A DNA stretch of 64,000 nt, from assembly GCF_011420305.2 (NCBI RefSeq), contig NZ_CP061769.1, positions 2,157,001-2,221,000 of the forward strand, written 5' to 3'. The position numbers were made by a program, and so were the translations under genes. Shown in pieces: positions 34,441 through 43,700 of this stretch. The DNA comes from Nocardioides ochotonae. Its GTDB lineage: Bacteria; Actinomycetota; Actinomycetes; Propionibacteriales; Nocardioidaceae. The first letter of the stretch is position 1, and each line of letters starts with the position of its first letter. The notes below the pieces were generated by a model. It made no database searches, was not told the DNA's origin, and was given only the letters and a program-made list of their open reading frames with translations.

Positions 34441-35079
34441 TCAGCCCTCCGGGTCGGTGGTCGAGGCGGTCGAGGCGAGCAGCCGTACGGCGTCGTCCGG
34501 CACCGGGCGCCCGGCGGCCTCGCGCTCTGCGGCGTAGCGGCGGACCATGGCGAGCAGCTCGGCGTCGGTGCGGTCGGCGAGGCGGTCCACCGCGCTCAGC
34601 GGCACCCCGACGAAGAGGCACTTCAAGACGCCGTGCCGCCAGTCGTGGGGGCTGAGCCGGTCGGCGTGCGGCCCCATCGCGGCCGCGACCAGCCGTACGT
34701 CGTTGGTGCGCAGCGCGTCGAGCAGCAGGTCTGCGCCGTCGACGCCCGGGTCCGCGACGGCGCCGAGCGCGAGGAGGACTGCCCGCTTCTCGTCGGCGTC
34801 GCCGTAGCGGTAGAGCTCACCCAGCTCGGCGAGGAGGGCGTCGGGACCGAGCCCGGCGGCGGCCGCGCCGACCAGCTCGACACGGACGGCGTCCTCGAGT
34901 CGATGGCCGTCGCCGAGGTCGCCCCGCGCGGTACGCCGGGCCGCCCCGGGGAACAGCCGGCCGAGCCGCAGCGGATCGCCGGCCAGGGTCGCGAGCATGT
35001 CCTCGAGGCCGCGTGCGCCGTCGGGGCCGAGCGCGGCGCGCAGCCGCTCCGGGGCGAGGAGCGGGTGGACGAGCGTCAT
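34441..35079 (-). CDS. EboA-domain protein
   Basis: A 212-residue all-helical protein. The family signature is MGPHADRLSPHDWRHGVLK followed by CLFVGVPLSAVDRLADRTDA, about residues 135-172, and matches my recollection of EboA. No catalytic motif is visible, and EboA has no established reaction. The ATG overlaps the stop of the sugar-phosphate isomerase-like gene by four bases. Its occurrence with TatD, UbiA, TIM barrel and phosphatase genes is the strongest evidence for an ebo-type cluster. Confidence 0.85.
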   Translation of the reverse strand: MTLVHPLLAPERLRAALGPDGARGLEDMLATLAGDPLRLGRLFPGAARRTARGDLGDGHRLEDAVRVELVGAAAAGLGPDALLAELGELYRYGDADEKRAVLLALGAVADPGVDGADLLLDALRTNDVRLVAAAMGPHADRLSPHDWRHGVLKCLFVGVPLSAVDRLADRTDAELLAMVRRYAAEREAAGRPVPDDAVRLLASTASTTDPEG

Positions 35080-35945
35080 CGGGCACCTCCGGGGGCAGGG
35101 GCGGCGGAGCCGATCCGGTCCAGGGACGCCTGGAGGGCGGCCATCGTGGAGCGCGCCACCGTGGGCGCGGCGTGGGAGTGGCGGGGCAGCTCGACACAAG
35201 CGAGGCCGGCGTACCCCATGTCGAGGAGCGCCGCGAGGACCGCGTCGAGGTCGAGCGCGCCGGCGCCCAGCTCGAGGTGCTCGTGCACGTCGCGGACCAT
35301 GTCGTCGACCTGCACGTTCGCCACCAGCTCTCCCGCGTGGCGCACCGTGGCGGCGGGCGGGCGCGGCTCGTTGCACACCAGGTGCCCGAGGTCGAGGGTG
35401 ACCCTCAGGTGCTCAGGGTGCCCGAGCCGGGCGCGCAGATCGAGCACGTCGTCGAGGGTCGCGAGGAACATCCCGGGCTCCGGTTCCACGCACACCGTGA
35501 CCCCGAGGGCGGCGGCGTCGTCGAGCACCGGCCCGAGACCGTCGACCACCCGGGCCCACAGCTGCGCGGTGCTGACGTCCGCGGGGGCGGTGCCCGACCA
35601 GCACGACATGGCCTCGGAGCCGAGCTCGCAGGCGATCCGCACCGCCCGGCGCAGCAGGTCGACCCGGCGTTCTCGGCCGGCGCTGCTGACCAGGGTGGGC
35701 TCGTGCTTGTGCCACGGGTCCAGCACGTAGCGCGAGCCGGTCTCGACGACCGAGGCGAGCCCCTGGGTCTCGAGGCAGCGGCGGGCGTGCGTGATCTGCC
35801 CGGCGAGGTCGCCGAAGGGGTCGAAGTGCGGCTGGTCGAGGGTGAGCCCGACACCGGTGTAGCCGAGGCCGGCGACCACCGCGCACGCGTCGGCGAGGCG
35901 GTGGCCCGCGAAGCCGTTCAGCCCGTAGCCGAGACGAAGCGTCAT
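35076..35945 (-). CDS. Sugar phosphate isomerase/epimerase-like TIM-barrel protein
   Basis: A 289-residue AP-endonuclease-2-like barrel. GYTGVGLTLDQPHFDPF, VTVCVEPEPGMFLATLDDVL, RVTLDLGHLVCNEPRP and AGLACVELPRHSHAAP contain the Glu/Asp/His ligands expected for a divalent metal. The last motif, ELPRHSH, is typical of isomerases placed in ebo-like clusters. It overlaps UbiA (stop/ATG) and EboA. It probably converts a sugar or cyclitol phosphate in the product pathway. Confidence 0.78.
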   Translation of the reverse strand: MTLRLGYGLNGFAGHRLADACAVVAGLGYTGVGLTLDQPHFDPFGDLAGQITHARRCLETQGLASVVETGSRYVLDPWHKHEPTLVSSAGRERRVDLLRRAVRIACELGSEAMSCWSGTAPADVSTAQLWARVVDGLGPVLDDAAALGVTVCVEPEPGMFLATLDDVLDLRARLGHPEHLRVTLDLGHLVCNEPRPPAATVRHAGELVANVQVDDMVRDVHEHLELGAGALDLDAVLAALLDMGYAGLACVELPRHSHAAPTVARSTMAALQASLDRIGSAAPAPGGAR

Positions 35946-36826
35946 GTCGGGCTCACCGTCCGCGCGGCCCGGCGCAGCAGCGGGCCGGCGCCGGCGACCA
36001 CCACGGCGCCCGTGAAGCGTCCCCGCGCGGCGAGCCACGCCGCCTGGAGGAGGGTCAGCCCGCCGATGCCGGCGGCGGTGGCGGCCCGCACCCGGGCGGC
36101 GTCGCGGGGGTCCGCGAGCGCGCGCACCTGGGCGCCGCCGACGACGGTCCCGTAGGCGCCGGCGAGCCCGATGGCCGCGCAGCGCGCTGCCGTGCTCGCC
36201 GCCGGGTCGCGCCATGTCGTCGTCAGCAGCACGCCCGCCGCGGCCCCGGTGCCCACCAGTGCCGTGAGCGCCGCGCCGGGCCCGGCGCCGTGGACCTCCC
36301 CCCGGCTGAGCAGCGTGATCCCGGCCGTGTGCACGGCGACCGACGCCGCCGGCGCGACCGCGGCACCCGGGGCGGCGGCCGCGCCCAGGAGCACGTCGAG
36401 GCCGCGGGTGGAGGCCATCACCAGGGGGCCGGCGGGCGAGTCCTTGGCCAGCACGTCGTACGTCGCGACGAGGAGGGCGAGCGGCACGCTGATCCGCAGC
36501 GCGCGGCGCCCGCCCACGGCGGCGCTCACCGCGAGCCCGGCCGCGCCGAGGGCCCCCGCCAGCGCGAGGGCGGTCCGCGCCGGCACCCGGCCCGACGGGA
36601 TCACCCGCTCGGGACGCTCGACGGCGTCGACCTCGCGGTCGGCCCAGTCGTTCAGCGCCATCCCGGACCAGTAGAGGAGGGTCGATCCCAGCGGCATCAT
36701 CGCTCCCCCACGCGCGGCCGAGCGCGTGGACCAGGCCGCGCCGGACCAGGCGTCGCCGGGGACGGTCAGCGCCGCGGGCAGCCGCACGAGCGCCGCGAGG
36801 TCGCGGGCGGCGGGCAGCCCGCTCAC
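35942..36826 (-). CDS. UbiA-family prenyltransferase, EboC-like
   Basis: A 294-residue membrane protein with about nine helices. The first Asp-rich motif is NDWADREVDAVERPER (NDxxD, residues ~58-73), the prenyl-diphosphate/Mg site. The second Asp motif is less clear (YDVLAKDSPAGP, about 125-136). UbiA proteins attach isoprenoid chains to aromatic or cyclitol acceptors. The GTG start overlaps the inositol-phosphate-synthase stop by four bases. Next to EboA and TatD this is the EboC equivalent, and the acceptor may be the product of the synthase encoded just before it. Confidence 0.85.
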   Translation of the reverse strand: MSGLPAARDLAALVRLPAALTVPGDAWSGAAWSTRSAARGGAMMPLGSTLLYWSGMALNDWADREVDAVERPERVIPSGRVPARTALALAGALGAAGLAVSAAVGGRRALRISVPLALLVATYDVLAKDSPAGPLVMASTRGLDVLLGAAAAPGAAVAPAASVAVHTAGITLLSRGEVHGAGPGAALTALVGTGAAAGVLLTTTWRDPAASTAARCAAIGLAGAYGTVVGGAQVRALADPRDAARVRAATAAGIGGLTLLQAAWLAARGRFTGAVVVAGAGPLLRRAARTVSPT

Positions 36827-37971
36827 CGGTCCAGCCCCTGCCGCCAGGCGACCAGGTCGCGCCACTGCTCGGCGAGCCGGTGCTCGGTGCCGCCGACCGG
36901 GTCCTTGAAGAAGAAGGCGAGCTCGGGCAGCGCCCCGGACCGGCCCGCCGCGTGGGCCGCCGAGACCAGGCGGGCCAGGTCCAGCACGAGCGGCGCCGCG
37001 AGGGCCGAGTCGCAGCCCTGCCAGGTGAACTGCAGGGTCATCGTGGTGCCGAGGAAGCCGTCGAAGCGCACGTGGTCCCACGCCGTCTTCCACTCCCCCA
37101 GGTCCTCGACCTGGTCGATGTGCATCGGGCCCGGGACCGGACGGCCGGCCATGGCGTCCAGCCCGCTGCGCTTGGCCGAGGTCTTGCTGCGCGCCGTCTC
37201 CGGGTCGGCCAGCGTCGCCCCGTCGCCGCCGCCGAGCAGGTTGACCGACGCCCAGGAGCGCAGCTCGAGGGCCCGGGCGGCGAACATCGGGGCGAGCGCC
37301 GACTTCACCAGCGTCTCCCCCGTCTTGCCGTCGCACCCGGCGTACGGCAGGCGGGCGCGCGCGGCGGCCTCCACCACCACGGGCAGCCGCAGGCAGGGGC
37401 TGGGGGTGAACGCGACGTACGCCGCCCCGGCCTCGAACGCCGCCAGGGCATAGATCGCCGCGCCCGGGAGCGGGTCCTCGAGGCTGCGCAGGCTCTCGGG
37501 GTCGACGACCGGTGGCTGGGTGCTGGCGACGTCGACGACGACCACCCGGGCCAGGTCGTGGTGCTCCCGGAACGCCCCGAGGTCCGCGCCGAGCCGGTGG
37601 ACCGCCTCGGCGACGGTCTCCTCTCCCGCCACGTAGCCCGGTCGCACGTCGGCGTCGATCGCGTCGAGCTCCGCGCCCACGGCCCCGACCAGGGCCGCGG
37701 GCAGCACGCCGCCGCTGGCCAGCGCCTCCGCCTTCTTGGCCAGGGACCGGGAGACGACGTCGTGGCCGCCGAAGACCAGGGAGTCCAGGGCCGGCAGGCC
37801 TGCCGGGTCGAGCTCGGGCAGCTCGGTCACCATCCCGGTGCGCGGCGCGAGCCCGTGGCGCATCCCGAGCGCGCCGACGACCGCCGTGGTCGCGACCGAG
37901 CCGTGGGCGCCCACGAACCACACCCCCGTGCGCTCCGCTCGCTCGTGCGTGCTGCTCTCGTCGCTCGTCAT
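36823..37971 (-). CDS. Inositol-3-phosphate synthase-like NAD-dependent enzyme in ebo cluster
   Basis: A 382-residue protein with the NAD-binding start WFVGAHGSVATTAVVGALG (about residues 18-36) and further family features: PSPCLRLPVVVEAAARARLP, YAGCDGKTGETLVKSALAPM, LGGGDGATLADPETARSKTS. These are the conserved regions of 1L-myo-inositol-1-phosphate synthase. It would convert glucose-6-phosphate to an inositol phosphate or an analogous cyclitol. It is the third gene of the operon and overlaps UbiA. Since an ordinary EboD (DHQ-synthase-like) gene is missing from this operon, this enzyme is the likely cyclisation step. Confidence 0.85.
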   Translation of the reverse strand: MTSDESSTHERAERTGVWFVGAHGSVATTAVVGALGMRHGLAPRTGMVTELPELDPAGLPALDSLVFGGHDVVSRSLAKKAEALASGGVLPAALVGAVGAELDAIDADVRPGYVAGEETVAEAVHRLGADLGAFREHHDLARVVVVDVASTQPPVVDPESLRSLEDPLPGAAIYALAAFEAGAAYVAFTPSPCLRLPVVVEAAARARLPYAGCDGKTGETLVKSALAPMFAARALELRSWASVNLLGGGDGATLADPETARSKTSAKRSGLDAMAGRPVPGPMHIDQVEDLGEWKTAWDHVRFDGFLGTTMTLQFTWQGCDSALAAPLVLDLARLVSAAHAAGRSGALPELAFFFKDPVGGTEHRLAEQWRDLVAWRQGLDR

Positions 37972-38029
37972 CGCCTGGTCCTCGCGTCCTGCTCTGGGGG
38001 GATGGGGGCCGCCGCGCGGTGCGGCTGGA

Positions 38030-39421
38030 TCAGGTGCGGTCGCGCAGGCAGGCGTACGCCGCCCGCACCGCCGCGCCGCGCTCACGCTCCGCCTCGGGCG
38101 GCGGCGGCCGCTCCTCGAGCCCGCTGCGCGGCCATTCCGGGGGCGCGTCGGTCCCGGCGAGCGCCCACGCGGCCTGGCGGGCGGCGCCCAGCGCGACGTA
38201 CTCACCGGGCGCGGGGAAGGCCACCGCCCGGCCCAGCAACCCCGGCGCCAGGGCACGCAGCGCCGCGCTGCGGGTGGCGCCGCCGACCAGGAGCACGCGG
38301 TCGGGCTCGACCCCGGAGGCCGTGACCAGCCGGTCGACGGCGTCGGCGAGGCCGCAGAGCATCGCCTCGAAGGCCGCCCTGGCGAGGTCGGCGCGGGTGG
38401 TCGCGGGGGTGAGCCCGTGCCAGACGCCCACGGCGTCGGGACGATCGGGCGTGCGCTCGCCGCCGTAGTAGGGCAGCACGGTGAGCCCGCGCGAGCCCCA
38501 GTCCGCGGAGAGGGCGAGCCGGGCGAGCTCGGCGTGGTCGACACCGAGCCAGCGCGCCTGGAGGTCCAGGATCCCGGCGGCGTTCATCGTGGTGACCATC
38601 GGCAGGAAGCCCGTGCGGGCGTCCGCGAACCCCGTCACCGTCCCGGTGCCGTCGGCCACCGGGTCACGGCTCAGCGCCGAGGCGACCCCGCTGGTGCCGA
38701 TCGAGACCAGGACGTCGCCGGGCTCGAGCTCCATGCCGAGCGCCCCGCCCATGTTGTCGCCCGTGCCGGCCCCCACCACCGCCCCGCCGCAGGTGCGGGC
38801 GGCGACGGCACCGCCCGGCACCACCTCGGGCACCGCGGCCTCGTGGCCGAGGGCCGCCGCGAGCAGGTCGGGACGCCACCGCCCGTGGGCGGTGTCGAAG
38901 TAGCCGGTCCCCGAGGCGTCGCCACGGTCGGTGAACGCCCGGGTGCCCGGGGCGGCGAGGTGGCGCGAGACGTAGTCGTGCGGGAGCAGCACCTCCGCGA
39001 CCCGCCCGGCGGCCGCGGGCTCGTGGTCGCGGAGCCAGCGCAGCTTGGTGGAGGTGAACGAGGCGACGAGCACGCTGCCGACCGCCTCGGCGCAGGCCTG
39101 TCCCCCACCCATCTCGGCGACCAGGTCGCGGGCGGCGGCGGCCGAGCGCACGTCGTTCCACAGCAGGGCATCGCGCACCGGCTCGCCGTCGTCTCCGAGG
39201 GCGACCATGCCGTGCTGCTGGCCGGCCACCGACACCGCGTCCGCCCGCTCCAGCAGCGGCCCCGCGGCGGCGTCGCACGCCGCGAGCCAGGCGCGGGGGT
39301 CGACCTCGGTCCCGGGCGGGTGGGGGGCCGCCCGGGACTCCACCACGGTCCCGTCGTCGGCGTCGACGAGCACCGCCTTGGTGGACTGGGTCGAGGAGTC
39401 GATGCCCAGCACGAGCGTCAC
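38030..39421 (-). CDS. xylB: FGGY-family carbohydrate kinase, xylulokinase-like
   Basis: A 463-residue two-domain sugar kinase. The N-terminal phosphate loop is LVLGIDSSTQSTKAVLVDAD (residues 3-22), the catalytic Asp region is ALLWNDVRSAAA, and the ATP-binding C-domain has LVSIGTSGVASALS and LLVGGATRSAALRAL. The overall pattern is xylulokinase-like. It lies 12 bases after the isomerase stop upstream and 58 bases before the inositol-phosphate synthase. It phosphorylates a ketopentose or similar sugar, linking the cluster to the xylose genes at 47-48 kb. Confidence 0.83.
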   Translation of the reverse strand: MTLVLGIDSSTQSTKAVLVDADDGTVVESRAAPHPPGTEVDPRAWLAACDAAAGPLLERADAVSVAGQQHGMVALGDDGEPVRDALLWNDVRSAAAARDLVAEMGGGQACAEAVGSVLVASFTSTKLRWLRDHEPAAAGRVAEVLLPHDYVSRHLAAPGTRAFTDRGDASGTGYFDTAHGRWRPDLLAAALGHEAAVPEVVPGGAVAARTCGGAVVGAGTGDNMGGALGMELEPGDVLVSIGTSGVASALSRDPVADGTGTVTGFADARTGFLPMVTTMNAAGILDLQARWLGVDHAELARLALSADWGSRGLTVLPYYGGERTPDRPDAVGVWHGLTPATTRADLARAAFEAMLCGLADAVDRLVTASGVEPDRVLLVGGATRSAALRALAPGLLGRAVAFPAPGEYVALGAARQAAWALAGTDAPPEWPRSGLEERPPPPEAERERGAAVRAAYACLRDRT

Positions 39422-39433
39422 GTCACGACCGCC

Positions 39434-40441
39434 TCACGACGAGGCCGAGAACGCGGCGTCGAAGGCGGCCGAGGGCGGGTCGAAGGCGAGGCGGCGGACG
39501 AACTCCAGCGCCTCCGGGGCGCCGACGAGGCGGTCCATGCCCGCGTCCTCCCACTCCACCGAGATCGGGCCGTCGTAGCCGATCGTGTTGAGCATCCGGA
39601 ACGACGCCTCCCAGGGCACGTCGCCGTGACCGGTCGAGACGAAGTCCCAGCCCCGGCGCGGGTCTGCCCAGGGCAGGTGCGAGCCCAGCCGACCGTTGCG
39701 CCCGTTGCCGGTCTGGCGCTTCGCGTCCTTGCAGTCGACGTGGTAGATCCGGTCCCGGAAGTCCCACATGAACCCGACCGGGTCGAGGTCCTGCCACACG
39801 AAGTGGGAGGGATCCCAGTTGAGGCCGAACGCCGGGCGGTGGCCGATCGCGTCCAGGGTGGCGACGGTCGTCCAGTAGTCGTAGGCGATCTCCGAGGGGT
39901 GCACCTCGTGGGCGAAGCGGACGCCGCACTCGTCGAAGACGTCGAGGATGGGGTTCCAGCGGTCGGCGAAGTCGCGGTAGCCCGCCGCGACCATCTCCTC
40001 GGTGGCCGGCGGGAACATCGCGACGTACTTCCAGCTGGAGGAGCCGGTGAACCCGATGACGGTGTCGACGCCGAGCCGCTGCGCGGTCCGGGCGGTCAGC
40101 TTCATCTCCTCGGCGGCGCGCTGCCGCACGCCCTCCGGGTCCCCGTCGCCCCAGACCTGGGCGGGCAGGATCGCCTGGTGGCGCCCGTCGATGGGGTCGT
40201 CGCAGACGGCCTGGCCCTTGAGGTGGTTGGAGATGGCCCACGTCCTGAGGCCGTACTTCTCCAGCAGGTCGAGCTTGCCCTGCACGTAGGCGTCGTCCTC
40301 GGCGGCCTGCCAGGGGTCGAGGTGGTCGCCCCAGCACGCGATCTCGAGGCCGTCGTAGCCCCACTCGGAGGCGAGGCGGCAGACCTCCTCGAACGGCAGG
40401 TCGGCCCACTGGCCGGTGAACAGGGTGATCGGGCGTGGCAT
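39434..40441 (-). CDS. Sugar phosphate isomerase/epimerase (TIM barrel)
   Basis: A 335-residue AP-endonuclease-2-like barrel. [60 protein letters not shown] and [10 protein letters not shown] supply a Glu, Asp, His and Asp/His metal set; the [14 protein letters not shown] end is also typical. It is the first gene of the 40.4-to-30.4 kb operon and is followed 12 bases later by the FGGY kinase, so it probably isomerises or epimerises the kinase's sugar substrate. Confidence 0.85.
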   Translation of the reverse strand: MPRPITLFTGQWADLPFEEVCRLASEWGYDGLEIACWGDHLDPWQAAEDDAYVQGKLDLLEKYGLRTWAISNHLKGQAVCDDPIDGRHQAILPAQVWGDGDPEGVRQRAAEEMKLTARTAQRLGVDTVIGFTGSSSWKYVAMFPPATEEMVAAGYRDFADRWNPILDVFDECGVRFAHEVHPSEIAYDYWTTVATLDAIGHRPAFGLNWDPSHFVWQDLDPVGFMWDFRDRIYHVDCKDAKRQTGNGRNGRLGSHLPWADPRRGWDFVSTGHGDVPWEASFRMLNTIGYDGPISVEWEDAGMDRLVGAPEALEFVRRLAFDPPSAAFDAAFSASS

Positions 40442-40745
40442 GCGTGGCTCCTCTTGCTCAGGTGGGCGCACCGCTGGGGTGCGGACAGCCGGTGGGGGTG
40501 GTGCGGACGGCGACGGCGGCGGCGCCGTCAGCGTGGGTGCGAGCCGGTGCCGGGACACAGCGCGCTGTCCCGGCACCGGTCGCGGGGACCGACGTCCCGA
40601 GGACGCCGCTCCCCCGCCCCGATGGGGGCCCGGCCACCGACCGGATCGCAGGGCCGATCCTGCGAGCGGTCGGGTGCGGCACCTCACGGCACCGCGTGGC
40701 CGGGACCCCCATCTGCGGACGTTCTCCTCTCTTCTCGTCGAGCGC
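40442..40745. promoter_or_regulatory. Intergenic region: terminator of the giant secreted protein and promoter of the ebo-like operon
   Basis: No gene is seen in these 304 bases. They hold a strong hairpin at 40544-40579, and the transcription start of the operon should lie between it and 40441, but no clear -10/-35 pair stands out. The region is GC-rich with short GGCGG repeats. Confidence 0.5.
40544..40579. terminator. Hairpin with 14-bp perfect stem downstream of the ThuA/dehydrogenase gene
   Basis: CCGGTGCCGGGACA (40544-40557) pairs perfectly with 40566-40579 across an 8-base loop. No T-run follows on either strand, as in many actinobacterial terminators. It lies ~170 bases past the stop of the giant secreted protein and ~100 bases before the downstream isomerase start. 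Confidence 0.6.
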
Positions 40746-43700
40746 CTAGAGCTGCTTCTTCAGCTGGCGCGCGACATCGGTGAGCGCCGCCTTGGCCGGG
40801 GCCTTGCGCACGCCCGCGGCGAGCGACTGGAACCTCGTCAGGGCCTGGCGCGCCTGCCGCTCCTGGCCGCGGCGATCGGCGCGCTGGGCGGCGTTCATCG
40901 CGGTGGTGAGCGAGGTGGCGAGCCGGGCACCGATCGTGTTCTCCCGGTCCAGGCGCTTGACCAGCTGCTTCGCGCCGGCGTACGTCGCGACCACCCGGAA
41001 GGTGATCGTGCGCGTCTGCCGGTTGCCGGCCTTGTCGGTGACGGTGACCGCGAGCCGGTGGGTGCCGGTGCGCAGTCGCATCGCGTCGAGACGGACCGGG
41101 GAGGTCACGACCTTGCCGTCCAGCCGGATCACGCGCGAGGCGATCCCGGAGGTGGCGTCGGTGGCCGTGACCCGTGCGGTACGCGTCGCCGCGACACTCA
41201 TCTTCGTGCCCGCCGTGACGCCGGTGACCTTGATCGCCGGTGCCGTGGTGTCGATGCGGATGGTCGTGGTCGCGACCTCCGAGACCGTGCCGTCCGCGTC
41301 GGTCGCCCGGGCCTGGACCCGGGTGATGCCGTCTCGGGCGATCCGCACGGGTGCCGTGTAGGCCGTCCAGCCGCCCGTCCCGAGGCGGTACTGGAGGTTC
41401 AGCTCCCCGTTGCCGCCCGCACCCGTGAGGGCGAAGGTGACCGGCGAGGTGAACCAGCCTGCGGACCCGTTCGGGGCCGCGGGCGTCGTGGCGATGCTCA
41501 CCGTCGGGGCCGGAGCCTCGTCGGTCTCCGGGACGACGACCTCGAACTCGCCGGTCGTCTCGTTGCCCGCGGCGTCGGTGGCGGTGTACGCGACCACGTG
41601 GGTGCCCGGCTCGGTGATCCGGAACGGGTCCTCGTACGCCGTCTCCTCGCCACCGTCCACCGTGTAGGTGAAGGAGGTGACCCCGACGTCGTCCGAGGCG
41701 TCCAGGACGACCGTGCCGGCACCGGTCAGGGCGAGGTCGGCGCAGGCGACGATCGCACCCTCACGGTGGAGGACCAGGGAGCGGCCCTCGATCCGCGGCG
41801 CCCACGGGACCGTGGCCGTCGCCGACGACGTTCCGTCGGCCGCCGGCTTGATCCGCGGCTCGCCGGGCTCCCAGCCCGGGTTGGTCGGCCAGAGCTCGTT
41901 CGGCGGGGTGCCTGCTCCGTCCGGGTCGTCGCGGTAGTGGCCCTCGAAGCCGCCACAGCCACCGAGGTGCAGGTGCGACTCGTAGGACGCGGCCGGGTCG
42001 AGACCGGTCAGCTCGAGCGTCGCGGTGCTCGTGTAGCCCGAGCCGTCGGCTGCGGAGACCAGGGTGGCCTCCCCACCGATGCTGCCCCCGGCGATGTCGG
42101 TGACCTCACCGGCGTACGAGCCGAGGACCGTGGCGTCGACCTGCGGCGCCGTCTCGTCCTCGCCCGGCTCCTCGCCCGGCCCGCACGGCGTGTCCGCGCC
42201 GAGGGTGAACCAGTCGAAGGAGGCGGTGATGCCGGCGCCGGCGGTGGTGTTGGCCGCTGCCAGCAGCCCGACCCGCGGGTCGGTGATGCCGCTCATGTCG
42301 AAGCCGGCCGACATCTCCGTCCAGGTCTCGCCGTCGGTGCTGTAGGAGCCGATGACGTCGGTGCCGTCCTCGCTGGTCAGTCGCAACCACACGGTGGACG
42401 GGAACTCCGCGCCGAGGCCGGAGGTGTTGGTCTCAGCGGCGGTGGCCTCGAGCTCCTTGGCGAGCTGGATGATGTTCGACGCGGCGTCCGGCTGGTCGCT
42501 GCGTCCCTGGAAGACGTGCTTGATGTAGTTGTCGTCGTCTCCGTAGATCAGCAGGCCGGCCGACTGGTAGGACCGGTTGATCGGCGCGCTGACCTTGGTG
42601 GTGACCACGAACGGGCCGTCGGGCAGGTCGGTGAGGACCAGGTCCCGGGCGGTGTTCGTGCCTTGGTAGAGATCGGTCGCCTCGAGCGGGATGTCGACCG
42701 TGCCGCCGGAGACCTCCAGGTTTCCGCTGGGCCGCACGACGTCCCAGTCGGACCCGAGGGCAGTGCCGTCGAACTGCTCGACCAGACAACCCGGCTCACA
42801 CGGCACGGCCGTGTCGTCGGGGGTCAGGGTGAAGTGGTCGAAGCCGGCGGTGATGCCCGGCGAGGCGGGCTGGCTGCCCAGGGCGAGGAGCCCGACCTTG
42901 GGCGCGGTGATCCCGGCGAGGTCGCGCGTCGAGGCGACATCGGTCCAGGTCTCACCGTCGCTGCTCCACGAGCCGGCCACGACGTTGCCGTCGGTGCTGC
43001 TCAGCCGCAGCCACACGGTGTCGGGGAAGGCGGCGCCGAGGTCGGCGGAGTTGGTCTCCGTCGCGGACGCGTTGACCTCCTTGGCCATCTGGATGATGTT
43101 GTTCGCCTTGTTCGGCTCGTTGGAGCGGCCGGAGTAGACGAGCTTGAGGTAGTTGTCGTCGTTGCCGTAGATCACCAGTCCGGCCTGCTGGTAGGCACGG
43201 GTGGCCGGCAGCGTGACCTTGGTCGTCACCTCGAAGGCGCCCGACGGCAGGTCCTGCAGGACGATGTTCGGCGTCGTGTTGGTGGTCTGGTAGATGTCGG
43301 TCGCGGTGATCGGGATGTTGAGCGTCCCGCCGGCGACGGTCAGGGACTGGTCGACCCGGACGCTGCGGTTCCAGCGCTCGGTGTCGAGGGAGTCGCCCAC
43401 GAAGTCGTCGGAGCGCCCGCTGAAGCAGGTGTCCGCGGCCCGGGTGACGACGATCTCGAGCGTGCGGGAGGTCTTCGCCCCGCGTGCGTCGGTGGCGGTC
43501 AGCTCCACGACGTAGCGTCCCGGCGTGGTGTAGGTGTGGCTGGGCGAGGCCTCCGTGGAGGTCGTGCCGTCGCCGAAGTCCCACGCGTAGGTGATGGGGG
43601 TGTCCCCGTCGGCGTCGCTCACCGTGCTGGTGAAGTCGACCGGCAGCGGCGCCTCGCCGTTGGTGGTGCTGGCGGAGATCGCCACGGTCGGCGGGCGGTT

